Shown here piece by piece: positions 8,456 through 15,900 of a stretch of DNA of 64,000 bases (its first letter is position 1; each line of letters opens with the position of its first letter). The notes under the pieces are model-generated. The model saw only the letters and a list, made by a program, of their open reading frames with translations, was not told where the DNA came from and made no database searches. A program made the translations under genes and the position numbers. Source of the stretch: an uncultured Faecalibacterium sp. (GTDB lineage: Bacteria > Bacillota > Clostridia > Oscillospirales > Ruminococcaceae); assembly GCA_934525325.1 (NCBI GenBank), contig CAKSZE010000002.1, positions 6,755 through 70,754 on the forward strand, in the 5' to 3' direction.

Positions 8456-8488
8456 AACCTGAAACAGAAATGTTTCAGGTTTTTTGTT
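8456..8488 (+). terminator. Terminator after tRNA-Ser
   Basis: Arms CCTGAAACA and TGTTTCAGG around a 4-nt loop, followed directly by a run of T. Confidence 0.9.
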
Positions 8489-8507
8489 TTGTCCGCAGTT
8501 GCGGCGC

Positions 8508-8536
8508 TTGACATTTGCGTACAGTTCCGTTATGCT
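8508..8536 (+). promoter_or_regulatory. Sigma-A promoter for the anchored hypothetical protein
   Basis: TTGACA, 17-nt spacer, TATGCT, 37 nt before the ATG at 8574. Confidence 0.85.
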
Positions 8537-8573
8537 GAAACAAATACGTTTTACCGGAAGGAGAGGTTTCCCC

Positions 8574-9467
8574 ATGGCATCTTCCCACAAAAAGCGCACT
8601 GGTCTGCGTGCGGCGCTGATCGTTCTGCTGTGTCTGGTTCTGGTGTGTGTGGTGGCTGCGGCGGTGCTGTACAGTTTAGTCAGCCGCAAGATCAAGGCAT
8701 TCCAGAGCGGCGCCAGCTTTGCGCTGGACTACACCATCACCTCCACCGAGGCCGAGCCCCCCGCCCTTTACGCCCTGCTGGACAAGTTCGGCGGCACTAC
8801 CGGCAGCCTGACCGGCCAGTACACCCCCCGGGCGGTGCAGCTGGCGCTGTACCCGACGGGCACCAGCACCGTCAACGATGCCCCTCTGACCCGGATGTAC
8901 ATCAGCGAGGAAGAGACCCTGTATGATGCCGGACAGCTGTACAACAAGCTGCGCAGCACCGTTGTGGCCGAATATCCGCTGGCAAGCCTGCTGCTGCCGG
9001 GCTGGTCGCTGGGCAGCTACATCTCTCAGGACCAGCTGGCTACTCTGCTGGGGGTAGACCCCGCCGCCACCGCACTGCAGCAAGTGAACGACTTTCAGCT
9101 GGACCTCAAGCAGCTCAAAACCGTGCAGCCCGCCAACGCGAAAGAAGGCTACCTTTACCTTCAGCTGCCGAACCTTGCCGCCGGTGAGGATGCGCCGCAG
9201 CTGATTCTGGGCATCGAAAAGCAGGGTCTGCTCAAGACCCTGTCCCCCAAGGTGCATATCCTGCTGGACGTGCCCGCCCACCACATCCATGCGGAGCTAG
9301 TCGGCACAGTGACTGCTGCCCAGACCGTTGTGACTGCTCCCACCTCCCGGATGCAGGACTCTGACGTGGAAAGCCTTGTGCAGCTGCGCCAGACCATCGA
9401 GAGCATCGTACAGTTCGTTCAGACCGCCGCCCAGAGCGATGAAGCTGCCGCCTCCCCTGCTGCATAA
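8574..9467 (+). CDS. Unknown membrane-anchored extracellular protein
   Basis: I do not recognise the family. The 297-residue protein begins with a basic stretch (MASSHKKRTGLR) and one hydrophobic helix at about residues 13-38. The remainder is soluble and probably faces outside. It contains few Cys and no catalytic motif I can name. The C-terminus ends in an acidic/Ala tail (QSDEAAASPAA). The ATG at 8574 has GGAAGGAGAGG upstream, a strong site. It has its own promoter and no functional partner nearby: tRNA-Ser precedes it and a composite repeat follows. It may be a lineage-specific envelope protein. Confidence 0.8.
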   Translation: MASSHKKRTGLRAALIVLLCLVLVCVVAAAVLYSLVSRKIKAFQSGASFALDYTITSTEAEPPALYALLDKFGGTTGSLTGQYTPRAVQLALYPTGTSTVNDAPLTRMYISEEETLYDAGQLYNKLRSTVVAEYPLASLLLPGWSLGSYISQDQLATLLGVDPAATALQQVNDFQLDLKQLKTVQPANAKEGYLYLQLPNLAAGEDAPQLILGIEKQGLLKTLSPKVHILLDVPAHHIHAELVGTVTAAQTVVTAPTSRMQDSDVESLVQLRQTIESIVQFVQTAAQSDEAAASPAA

Positions 9468-9481
9468 GGCAGGACTATTTT

Positions 9482-9608
9482 GAATGGTCTCCGCTTCGCT
9501 CTGACCATCTTCAGCGGAAAAAATATTTTAAATAGCAAAAAATCGGACAGACTGCGGTCTGTCCGATTTTTTATGTTCACAGATGGGGTCGTAACGGAAA
9601 ACGGCATT
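9482..9608 (+). repeat. Composite intergenic repeat, copy 2 (all three parts)
   Basis: This is the most complete copy. Part 1 (9482-9520) is GAATGGTCTCCGCTTCGCTC and onward, ending TCAGCGGAA. Part 2 (9537-9572) is a hairpin with arms AAAAAATCGGACAGAC and its complement around a TGCG tip. Part 3 (about 9576-9608) is TTCAC then GGGGTCGTAACGG then AAAACGGCA. It directly follows the stop of the anchored hypothetical protein, and the T-rich right arm could act as its terminator. Confidence 0.82.
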
Positions 9609-9609
9609 C

Positions 9610-9644
9610 GCAGCGCCTGTTTCCTTCGGAAACATTTGCGCTGC
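9610..9644. repeat. Imperfect inverted repeat next to composite repeat copy 2
   Basis: GCAGCGC-GTTTCC pairs with GGAAAC-GCGCTGC around a TTC loop. It lies between the repeat and the lectin gene's 3' end; no function is evident. Confidence 0.55.
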
Positions 9645-9656
9645 GGGGGAAATCTC

Positions 9657-9682
9657 TAAAAAAACAGAACAATAATTCTGCT
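9657..9682 (-). terminator. Weak terminator after the lectin gene
   Basis: Minus-strand CAGAAT and GTTCTG around TATT, followed by a run of seven T. The stem is short. Confidence 0.5.
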
Positions 9683-9683
9683 T

Positions 9684-10535
9684 TTACTTCTTCACGGTCT
9701 TTTTGCAGGGTGCACGCTTTGCCTTGGGCTTTGCGGCGGGGGCAGTCTTAGCTTCCGCAGCGGGCGTTGCCTTGGCAGCCGGTTCAGCCTTTGCAACAGT
9801 TTCAGTCTTGGCTTCCGCAGCGGGCGCAGCCTTCACCTCTGCGGCGGGGACAGCAGGCTCTGCCTTTGCCTTAGCGGTTTTCTTCGCGGCGGGCTTTTCT
9901 GCCTTGACCGGCTCTGCAGCCTTTGCAGCGGGAGCAGCGGGCTTCTCCTCTGCCTTCTTGGCGGTGCGGGGCTTGCGGGCTGCGGGCTTCTTGGCGGGAG
10001 CGGCTTCCTTGGCCGGTGCGAGCTTCGTCTCGGCAGCGGGTGCTGCTTGCTCAACCTTGGCGGCACGCTTTACGCGGTCCTTCACCTCAGAGATGACCCA
10101 CAGCTGGTCACCGCCGCCGGGCACCTCCTGCCAGATCTGCAGCACAGCGCCCACCTCGGCACCGATGCCCACGGTGTCCACGCACTTGCCGCCTGCCCAA
10201 GAAGAACGCAGACGCACCGTGCCCTCCGGGGTATGCTCTACCTTCCACATCTGGGACGTGCCGCCCACGTCCTCCCACAGGTGCAGCCATGTGCCGTTGG
10301 CAGTGCCGGTCATGGTCAGATCCAGCAGCTTGCCGGAAGCGCGGTTGCGGATGCGGTACACGCCATCTCCCTCGCGGACAAAGCTCCACTCCTGCTCAGG
10401 CTTGTGGTCATACTTGCCCAGACGGACAGTGCCGCCATCCTTGCTGCCTTCCACTGCCTGAATGACGTTGCCGGTGTGAGCGGCAATGGTATAAAAGCGG
10501 TCGGCTTCGATCACAGTTTGTGCTACGGATTTCAT
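9684..10535 (-). CDS. Ricin-type beta-trefoil lectin with Lys/Ala/Pro-rich tail
   Basis: A 283-residue protein in two parts. Residues 1-150 form a ricin B-type trefoil: three repeats with QxW-like ends (EQEWSF, SQMWKV, DQLWVI) and LDLTMTG/CVDTVG turns. Residues 160-283 are a low-complexity, strongly basic tail of Lys, Ala, Pro and Glu with repeated AAEAKT and PAAKP-type units, like histone H1 or bacterial H1-like tails. I see no signal peptide or membrane helix, so it may be cytoplasmic, unlike most ricin lectins. The ATG at 10535 has GGGAGGG upstream. It is monocistronic and divergent from the MATE gene. Carbohydrate binding by the trefoil is family knowledge; nucleic-acid binding by the tail is inference. 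Confidence 0.85.
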   Translation of the reverse strand: MKSVAQTVIEADRFYTIAAHTGNVIQAVEGSKDGGTVRLGKYDHKPEQEWSFVREGDGVYRIRNRASGKLLDLTMTGTANGTWLHLWEDVGGTSQMWKVEHTPEGTVRLRSSWAGGKCVDTVGIGAEVGAVLQIWQEVPGGGDQLWVISEVKDRVKRAAKVEQAAPAAETKLAPAKEAAPAKKPAARKPRTAKKAEEKPAAPAAKAAEPVKAEKPAAKKTAKAKAEPAVPAAEVKAAPAAEAKTETVAKAEPAAKATPAAEAKTAPAAKPKAKRAPCKKTVKK

Positions 10536-10591
10536 GTACAAATCCCTCCCAATCATAAAAATGCACAGATTTTTCCAATTCCTTCTTATAA

Positions 10592-10620
10592 AGAATACCA
10601 CATATCGTGATTTTTCACAA
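10592..10620 (-). promoter_or_regulatory. Sigma-A promoter for the lectin gene
   Basis: Minus-strand TTGTGA, 17-nt spacer, TATTCT, about 57 nt before the ATG at 10535. Confidence 0.72.
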
Positions 10621-10719
10621 GCAATTCGACAATTCTTTAGCACTTTATATAGAAACCACCCTGTTTTCGCCCTCTTTTTCGCCCCTTCGCAGGGGGGAAA
10701 AGGCTGTTTTCCGGGTCTC

Positions 10720-10748
10720 TCGACATTTTGCCGCAACTGCGTTATACT
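10720..10748 (+). promoter_or_regulatory. Sigma-A promoter for the MATE gene
   Basis: TCGACA, 17-nt spacer, TATACT. It is followed by a small GC hairpin (CCGCTC/GGGGCGG near 10769-10788) and a T-rich stretch before the ribosome site. Confidence 0.75.
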
Positions 10749-10817
10749 ATTTCTATCCAGCTTATCTGCCGCTCTGGAAGGGGCGGTTTTCTCGTTTTTG
10801 AAGGAGGATATTTTTCC

Positions 10818-12203
10818 ATGACCCAGCAGGACCGCACTGCGGTGCAATATCATAAAATGACCGAGACCCCTATCCCCCGGCTGATCCTCAGCCTTGCCGC
10901 GCCCACGATTTTGAGTATGCTGATCACCAGCATCTACAATCTGGCAGACACCTTTTTTGTAGGGCGCATCTCCACCAGCGCTTCCGGCGCGGTGGGCGTC
11001 GTTTCCAGCCTGATGGCCATCATTCAGGCGCTGGGCTTTATGCTGGGGCACGGCTCCGGCACCATCATCAGCCGCCGCTTGGGCAGTCAGGATACCCATG
11101 CCGCCACCCGCTTTGCTTCCACCAGCTTTTTTACGGCGCTGGCCTTTGGCGTAGTGCTGGCGGTGGCAGGGCTTGCCACCCTGCCGGACTTCATGATGCT
11201 GCTGGGCAGCACCGAGACCATTCTGCCCCATGCCTGCGCCTACGCCCGCCCCATCCTGCTTGCCGCACCGCTGATGATCTCCAGTCTGGTGATGAACAAC
11301 ATCCTGCGGTATGAGGGCAAGGCAAACCTCGCCATGATCGGTCTTGTCAGCGGCGGACTGCTGAACATTGCGCTGGACCCGCTGTTCATGTTCGCTTTAG
11401 GGCTGGGCACTGCCGGTGCCGGCATCGCCACCGCCCTCAGCCAGACCATCAGCTTTGGCATTCTGCTGTATATGTTTTTGCGGGGCAAAACGGTCAGTCA
11501 GTTCCGGCTTTCCGCTGTCACCCGCGAGCCGCGCGAGTTTTTGCAGATCCTTGCAGGCGGCGCGCCCAGCTTTGGCCGTCAGGGACTGAACAGCATCGGC
11601 GGGATGCTGCTGAACATCGCCGCCCGCAGCTACGGCGACGCCGCTGTGGCGGGCATGAGCATCGTGTCCCGCATTTTTCTGTTCATCCTCTCGGTGGCCA
11701 TCGGCGTGGGACAGGGCTTGCAGCCGGTGGCATCCTTCAACTACGGCGCACGCAAGTACCATCGGGTACGGCAGGCTGCCATCTTTACCCTGAAAGCCGC
11801 CTTTGTGCTGCTGGTGGTGCTGATCGCGGTGTGCTGGTGGAACGACGAAAGCCTGATCCGACTGTTCCGGGACGACCCGGAGGTCACTGCCGTGGCGCTG
11901 CCCGCTTTCCGCTACCAGTGCTTTGCCGTCCTTTTGCAGCCGGTGATCGTGGTGGCCAACATGACCTTCCAGAGCGTGGGCAAGGCCGGGCGCGCCACCT
12001 TTCTGGCCTGCTGCCGACAGGGCGTGTGCTTTATCCCGCTCATCTTAGTATTGCCCCGGGTGCTGGGGCTTGTGGGCGTGGAGCTCTGCCAGCCCATTGC
12101 GGATGCGCTCACCTTTTTCATCTCGCTGCCCTTCCTGCTGGCCTTTCTGCGGCAGCTGGAGCAGATGGAAGCAGAAGCGTCCCCTGCCCCGGCGCAGCTG
12201 TAA
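10818..12203 (+). CDS. MATE family efflux transporter
   Basis: A 461-residue inner-membrane exporter of the MATE family, driven by Na+ or H+ and usually moving drugs or cationic metabolites. About twelve hydrophobic helices can be read in two halves. Family landmarks are PRLILSLAAPTILSMLITSIYN at the first helix (truncated here), NLADTFFVG, and GVGQGLQPVASFNYGA in the second half. The ATG at 10818 has AAGGAGGA 9 nt upstream; the open frame before it overlaps the promoter and is not used. It has its own promoter and a terminator. The substrate cannot be told from sequence. Confidence 0.93.
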   Translation: MTQQDRTAVQYHKMTETPIPRLILSLAAPTILSMLITSIYNLADTFFVGRISTSASGAVGVVSSLMAIIQALGFMLGHGSGTIISRRLGSQDTHAATRFASTSFFTALAFGVVLAVAGLATLPDFMMLLGSTETILPHACAYARPILLAAPLMISSLVMNNILRYEGKANLAMIGLVSGGLLNIALDPLFMFALGLGTAGAGIATALSQTISFGILLYMFLRGKTVSQFRLSAVTREPREFLQILAGGAPSFGRQGLNSIGGMLLNIAARSYGDAAVAGMSIVSRIFLFILSVAIGVGQGLQPVASFNYGARKYHRVRQAAIFTLKAAFVLLVVLIAVCWWNDESLIRLFRDDPEVTAVALPAFRYQCFAVLLQPVIVVANMTFQSVGKAGRATFLACCRQGVCFIPLILVLPRVLGLVGVELCQPIADALTFFISLPFLLAFLRQLEQMEAEASPAPAQL

Positions 12204-12221
12204 TGCAATTGTAACCGTTTT

Positions 12222-12270
12222 TAGCCGCATTTTTCTGCAAGACCTGCAATGAAAAATGCGGCTGTTTCGT
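12222..12270 (+). terminator. Terminator after the MATE gene
   Basis: Arms AGCCGCATTTTTC and GAAAAATGCGGCT enclose a loop that itself has short complementary ends, followed by GTTTCGT. The T tract is weak, and the A-rich left side could also serve the minus strand. Confidence 0.65.
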
Positions 12271-12325
12271 ATTCTGAGTGAACGGAAAAATTTTCCTCCC
12301 TGTTTTTTGCAAAGGAGTGTTTTTT

Positions 12326-13954
12326 ATGAAGCGTGTTGTCTTGCGTATCGGCTGCGGGGCGGTCTGCGCTGCCCTTGCCCTTACTCTAGGCTGCGGCTGC
12401 GCCCTGCTACCGCCCGCCACCGGCGTGCCGGGCGCTGCCAGCTCTGCCGTTTCTGTGCCCACGGACGACAGCGGCAAGCCCCTATACGACCCCGCTGTGC
12501 TGAACGATGGCCGTCTGCGGGTGCTGTACTGCTATGGCCGTTCCGGGAGCAGCACCACCGTCCTGTGCGGCAGCACCCCGCTGCACCAGTCTACCCGCAG
12601 CGAGAACGTCTCGCTGGTGCAGGACAGTGCCACCGGCACTGCGGACTACTGGCTGCGCAGCTGGTCCGACCCCACTGGCCGGGGCGGACGCCGCACCGCC
12701 CTGTACGACAAGACCGGCACTGAGGTGATGTCCTTTGAGGGCGAGCAGAACGCCACCCTGCAAAACGGCCTGCTGGTGCTGCAGGAGAGCCGCCTGATCG
12801 ACGGCGGCTACGTCCCGGAGTCCGGCTACGGCACCTGTCAGGTCATCGATCTTGCCACCGGCGCAGCGCTGTCGGTGCCGGAGGGCGCATACAGCTGCAC
12901 CCTATGCGGCGATAAGCTGGTGTTCAGCTGCTACGCCCGCCCGGAGGGGCTGGACGATTACGACTGGGATACCGACTACCGCCAGAACAGCTGGGTAGTG
13001 GTGCAGGAAAAGGACGGCACCCCCGTCTACCGCGCCGATGCCGCCTCGGCATACCGCCTTTTCTATGACAGCGATACCCTGAGCGACTGGGTGGAGCTGG
13101 ATGTTGCCACCGGAGAAGAAACCACCAACCAGATTTTGTACAACACCCAGACCGGTGAGCAGTACACGGGCTTTTTGCAGGTCTACCCGGGCGGTCTTGC
13201 CAGCTTTTCCACCGGTGACGGCCGGTACGCGCTGCGGGACATGACCACAGAGGATCGCGGGCTGATTGCCGCCTTTGACGAGCAGCCCAGCCAGTATTTC
13301 CCGGGCTATGTGGTAACATGGCACAGCGGCGAGGATCACGGCTATGAACTCTATGATCTGGAGACCGGTACAAAGACCCCGCTGTACGATGTGGACGCCA
13401 CCGATAACACCATAGCCGTCTACGCGCTGGACGGCAGTCTGCGGGTGTACAGCAAGGATAGCGGCAAGCTGCTGACCGACACCACCGTAGAGCCGGTGGA
13501 ACACCAGCAGCGGGTACGGATGAGCAACTGCGGCAGCGGCTACGTCTGGCTGGAATTGCAGGATAACGACCGCTACGAGACCACCGCCACCCGGCTGTAC
13601 GGCCCGCAGGGGCTTGTCAGCGACCTGACCGCCCTGCAAGGCAAGTACAGCTATATCAACTACCTGACCACCGATCCCGACGGCAGACCCATGTTCTACG
13701 GCAGCCGCAGCGCTGCGGGCAGCGCCTACGGCAACGTATGCGATGTGCTGGATGCAGACGGCAAGGTGGTGCTGCAGGGGCTTGCCAGCTGCGCCGGGTA
13801 CTATACCAACAGCCTGAACGCCCTGCCCGACCATGTGTTTGCCGCACAGCGGGGCTTCTATGTAGGCTGGATGGACACAAGCGGCAACTGGCTGTACTGC
13901 CAGAGTATTTTCTCGTCTGCCACTGCGGACGATGAACCGAGTTACGGCTATTGA
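12326..13954 (+). CDS. Large lipoprotein with propeller-like repeats, function unknown
   Basis: A 542-residue secreted protein. The N-terminus (MKRVVLRIGCGAVCAALALT) is a signal peptide ending in a Cys-rich LGCGC stretch that probably carries the lipid anchor, although the lipobox is not canonical. The mature part is rich in short beta segments with turns such as YDLETG, DGSLRVYSKDSG and DLATGAA, typical of WD/PQQ/WG-like beta-propellers. No catalytic residues are evident. The ATG at 12326 has AAAGGAG upstream. The PstS-like lipoprotein gene follows 17 nt after the stop, so the two are probably cotranscribed and may work at the same surface site. Confidence 0.82.
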   Translation: MKRVVLRIGCGAVCAALALTLGCGCALLPPATGVPGAASSAVSVPTDDSGKPLYDPAVLNDGRLRVLYCYGRSGSSTTVLCGSTPLHQSTRSENVSLVQDSATGTADYWLRSWSDPTGRGGRRTALYDKTGTEVMSFEGEQNATLQNGLLVLQESRLIDGGYVPESGYGTCQVIDLATGAALSVPEGAYSCTLCGDKLVFSCYARPEGLDDYDWDTDYRQNSWVVVQEKDGTPVYRADAASAYRLFYDSDTLSDWVELDVATGEETTNQILYNTQTGEQYTGFLQVYPGGLASFSTGDGRYALRDMTTEDRGLIAAFDEQPSQYFPGYVVTWHSGEDHGYELYDLETGTKTPLYDVDATDNTIAVYALDGSLRVYSKDSGKLLTDTTVEPVEHQQRVRMSNCGSGYVWLELQDNDRYETTATRLYGPQGLVSDLTALQGKYSYINYLTTDPDGRPMFYGSRSAAGSAYGNVCDVLDADGKVVLQGLASCAGYYTNSLNALPDHVFAAQRGFYVGWMDTSGNWLYCQSIFSSATADDEPSYGY

Positions 13955-13971
13955 TCTAGGAGGGCTTTCTT

Positions 13972-14976
13972 ATGAAAAACGCTAAAATTTCCCGCCGCAG
14001 CTTTCTGCTGGGGCTGGCTGCCTGCTCCGCTGCCGGGGTGCTGACCGCCTGCAAGGGCACGGATGCACCCTCCGGCAGCACGGCTTCTTCTGCCGCAGAG
14101 CAGCCCGCATCCTCTGCTGCTTCCTCTGCCGTGCAGCAGCCGGAGCCGTTTTTGACCGTAGAGGAGTTTCCCCCGCTGGACGGCAGCACCGCCTGCATCC
14201 CGCTGATGGCGCAGATGTTGGCTGATACCACCGGTATGGACTTGGAGGAAGCCCGCAGCAGCATCACGGTGAGCACCACCGCCTACGCATGGGAAAACTT
14301 TGGCCTGTACGACACCACCACCCGGATGCTGGTGGTATACGAAGCGCCGGACTATGTAAAGGAAGAGCTGCAAGAGGCCAACGTGCAGCTGGAACAAAAG
14401 CCCATCGGGGTGGACGCGCTGGTGTTCATCGTCAATGAGGATAACCCCGTGCAGGCACTTACTCGGCAGCAGCTGCGGGACATCTACGCCGGGAAGATCA
14501 CCAACTGGAAGGATGTGGGCGGCAAGGATCAGGCCATCGTTGCCTTCCAGCGCGGCGAGGACTCCGGCAGTCAGACCCTGTTCAAAAAGCTGCTCATTCA
14601 GGGCGGTGAGCTGATGACCCCGCCCTCTGAGCTGGCCCCCGCCGCCATGGGCGAGCTGGTGGACAGCATTGCTGATTACAATAACAGCGCCAACGCCATC
14701 GGCTTCTCGGTATATTACTACATCGACCAGATGTACTCTAAACCCGGGCTGCGGCTGCTGGCGGTGGACGGCGTGACCCCCAGCAACGACACCCTTGCCG
14801 ACGGCAGCTACCCCCTGTGCAACGATTTTTACGCCGTCATCCACCCGGATGCCGCCGCCGACAGCCCGGAGCGCCGTCTGTACGACTGGCTGGACACCGA
14901 CGCCGGGCAGGACTGCATCAAAAAGTCCGGCTATGTGGCCGTCGGCCCGCAGACCACCGTCACCATCGTGGATTGA
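13972..14976 (+). CDS. PstS-like substrate-binding lipoprotein
   Basis: A 334-residue lipoprotein of the phosphate-binding (PBP-like 2) fold. The signal has a twin-arginine-like SRRSFLLGLA and a lipobox LTAC (Cys at about 27), then a Ser/Ala linker. PstS landmarks are GVDALVFIVNEDNPV, LTRQQLRDIYAGKITNWKDVGG, and FQRGEDSGSQTLF, which corresponds to the phosphate-contact region. The ATG at 13972 has AGGAGGG upstream. No pstCAB permease or phoU is adjacent, so it is either an orphan binding protein or a sensor. The PsiE-like gene follows under its own promoter, which makes a phosphate-related role attractive but unproven. Confidence 0.85.
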   Translation: MKNAKISRRSFLLGLAACSAAGVLTACKGTDAPSGSTASSAAEQPASSAASSAVQQPEPFLTVEEFPPLDGSTACIPLMAQMLADTTGMDLEEARSSITVSTTAYAWENFGLYDTTTRMLVVYEAPDYVKEELQEANVQLEQKPIGVDALVFIVNEDNPVQALTRQQLRDIYAGKITNWKDVGGKDQAIVAFQRGEDSGSQTLFKKLLIQGGELMTPPSELAPAAMGELVDSIADYNNSANAIGFSVYYYIDQMYSKPGLRLLAVDGVTPSNDTLADGSYPLCNDFYAVIHPDAAADSPERRLYDWLDTDAGQDCIKKSGYVAVGPQTTVTIVD

Positions 14977-14978
14977 AA

Positions 14979-15007
14979 TTGACAGACCTTCTCTCGTCTG
15001 CTACAAT
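14979..15007 (+). promoter_or_regulatory. Sigma-A promoter for the PsiE-like gene
   Basis: TTGACA, 17-nt spacer, TACAAT, starting 2 nt after the stop of the binding-protein gene. Confidence 0.87.
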
Positions 15008-15063
15008 AAAGGCAGGATTTTGTCGATCTTTATGCAGCAGAATGCCGAAAGGAAGGTCTTACT

Positions 15064-15594
15064 ATGGAACATCCCTCTCACCCGGTAGAAAGCCACTGGC
15101 GCACCTCCCTGCGCAACCGCATCATTCAGGCTTCCAGTCTGCTGGAAGTGCTGTTGTCCGGGCTGGTGCTGATCGGTCTGCTGCTCAGCGTTGTGCCCCT
15201 GATCCGCTGGATGCCCGGCCTGCTGTTCGATGGCAATGAAGCAGAGATCCGCACCTTTCTGGAGCGCAGTCTGGACATCGTGATCGGCATCGAGTTCATC
15301 AAGATGCTGGCCAAGCACAGCCCCGGCAGCAGCCTTGAGGTGCTGCTGTACGCCATTGCCCGCCATCTGGTGGTGGGGCACGATTCCGCTGTGGAGAACC
15401 TGCTCAGCGTGGGCGCGATCGCGCTGATCTTCATCGTGCGCAAGTTCTTCTTTGTTCCGGCCTTTGGTGCGCACCTGCCGGACGGTCACCCCGCGCCGGA
15501 CCTTACCCCCGCCCAGAGCGGCATCCCCGCCGACTGGTTCCGGCGGCGGCATTCCGAAGCAAAGCCCGAGGAAGAGAGCGAGACGGTAGAGTAA
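15064..15594 (+). CDS. PsiE-like phosphate-starvation membrane protein
   Basis: A 176-residue integral membrane protein. Three or four hydrophobic helices can be read: one at about residues 22-48, one around IVIGIEFIKML, and one at VGAIALIFIVRKFFF. The arrangement EFIKML, YAIARHLVVGHDS, GAIALIFIVRKF matches the PsiE family layout. The C-terminal 45 residues are polar and acidic. The biochemical role of PsiE is unknown even in E. coli, where it is phosphate-starvation induced. It lies next to a PstS-like binding protein but has a separate promoter. A bidirectional terminator follows. Confidence 0.72.
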   Translation: MEHPSHPVESHWRTSLRNRIIQASSLLEVLLSGLVLIGLLLSVVPLIRWMPGLLFDGNEAEIRTFLERSLDIVIGIEFIKMLAKHSPGSSLEVLLYAIARHLVVGHDSAVENLLSVGAIALIFIVRKFFFVPAFGAHLPDGHPAPDLTPAQSGIPADWFRRRHSEAKPEEESETVE

Positions 15595-15610
15595 GCTTTA
15601 CCGCAACACA

Positions 15611-15652
15611 AAAAGCGGCTGCTGCACTGTATCTTGTGCAGCAGCCGCTTTT
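15611..15652. terminator. Bidirectional terminator after the PsiE-like gene
   Basis: Near-perfect 17-nt arms (AAAAGCGGCTGCTGCAC and its complement) around an 8-nt loop, A-rich on the left and T-rich on the right. Confidence 0.85.
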
Positions 15653-15667
15653 GACGTAGGACGATTT

Positions 15668-15791
15668 AAAATGCCCTCCGCTTGCGCTCTGGGCATAAAC
15701 AGAGGAATTTTGTTGTAACTTACAATGCGGGAAAATCTGCGGATTTTCCCGCATTGTCTTTTCACGCAGGGGGTCGTAAAGGCAACCGGCA
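15668..15791 (+). repeat. Composite intergenic repeat, copy 3 (all three parts)
   Basis: Part 1 variant ATGCCCTCCGCTTGCGCTCT then GGGCAT. Part 2 is a hairpin CAATGCGGGAAAATC, TGCG, GATTTTCCCGCATTG (15723-15756). Part 3 is TCTTTTCACGCAGGGGGTCG then TAAAGGCAACCGGCA. The region 15595-15900 contains no gene; it holds this repeat plus two terminators. Confidence 0.82.
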
Positions 15792-15844
15792 GTCACATTG
15801 CGGAACCCTGAGCCTGTCCCCTGTGAAAATGCGTTTTTCTGTAT

Positions 15845-15891
15845 ACAAAACCACCCCGCGGCGGCCGATGAACGGCTGCTGCGGGGTGGTC
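15845..15891 (-). terminator. Terminator after plsY
   Basis: Arms ACCACCCCGCGGCGGCCG and CGGCTGCTGCGGGGTGGT around a short loop, with a minus-strand TTTTGT tail, 10 nt after the plsY stop. Confidence 0.8.
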
Positions 15892-15900
15892 TGTTTTGTA

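Noticed and set aside
9482-9608. A CRISPR array
   Set aside because: The repeats are dispersed singly across the window and are not arranged as regular repeat-spacer units; no cas genes are present.
8362-9700. An integration site at tRNA-Ser
   Set aside because: There is no integrase, no repeated tRNA 3' end and no phage gene nearby.
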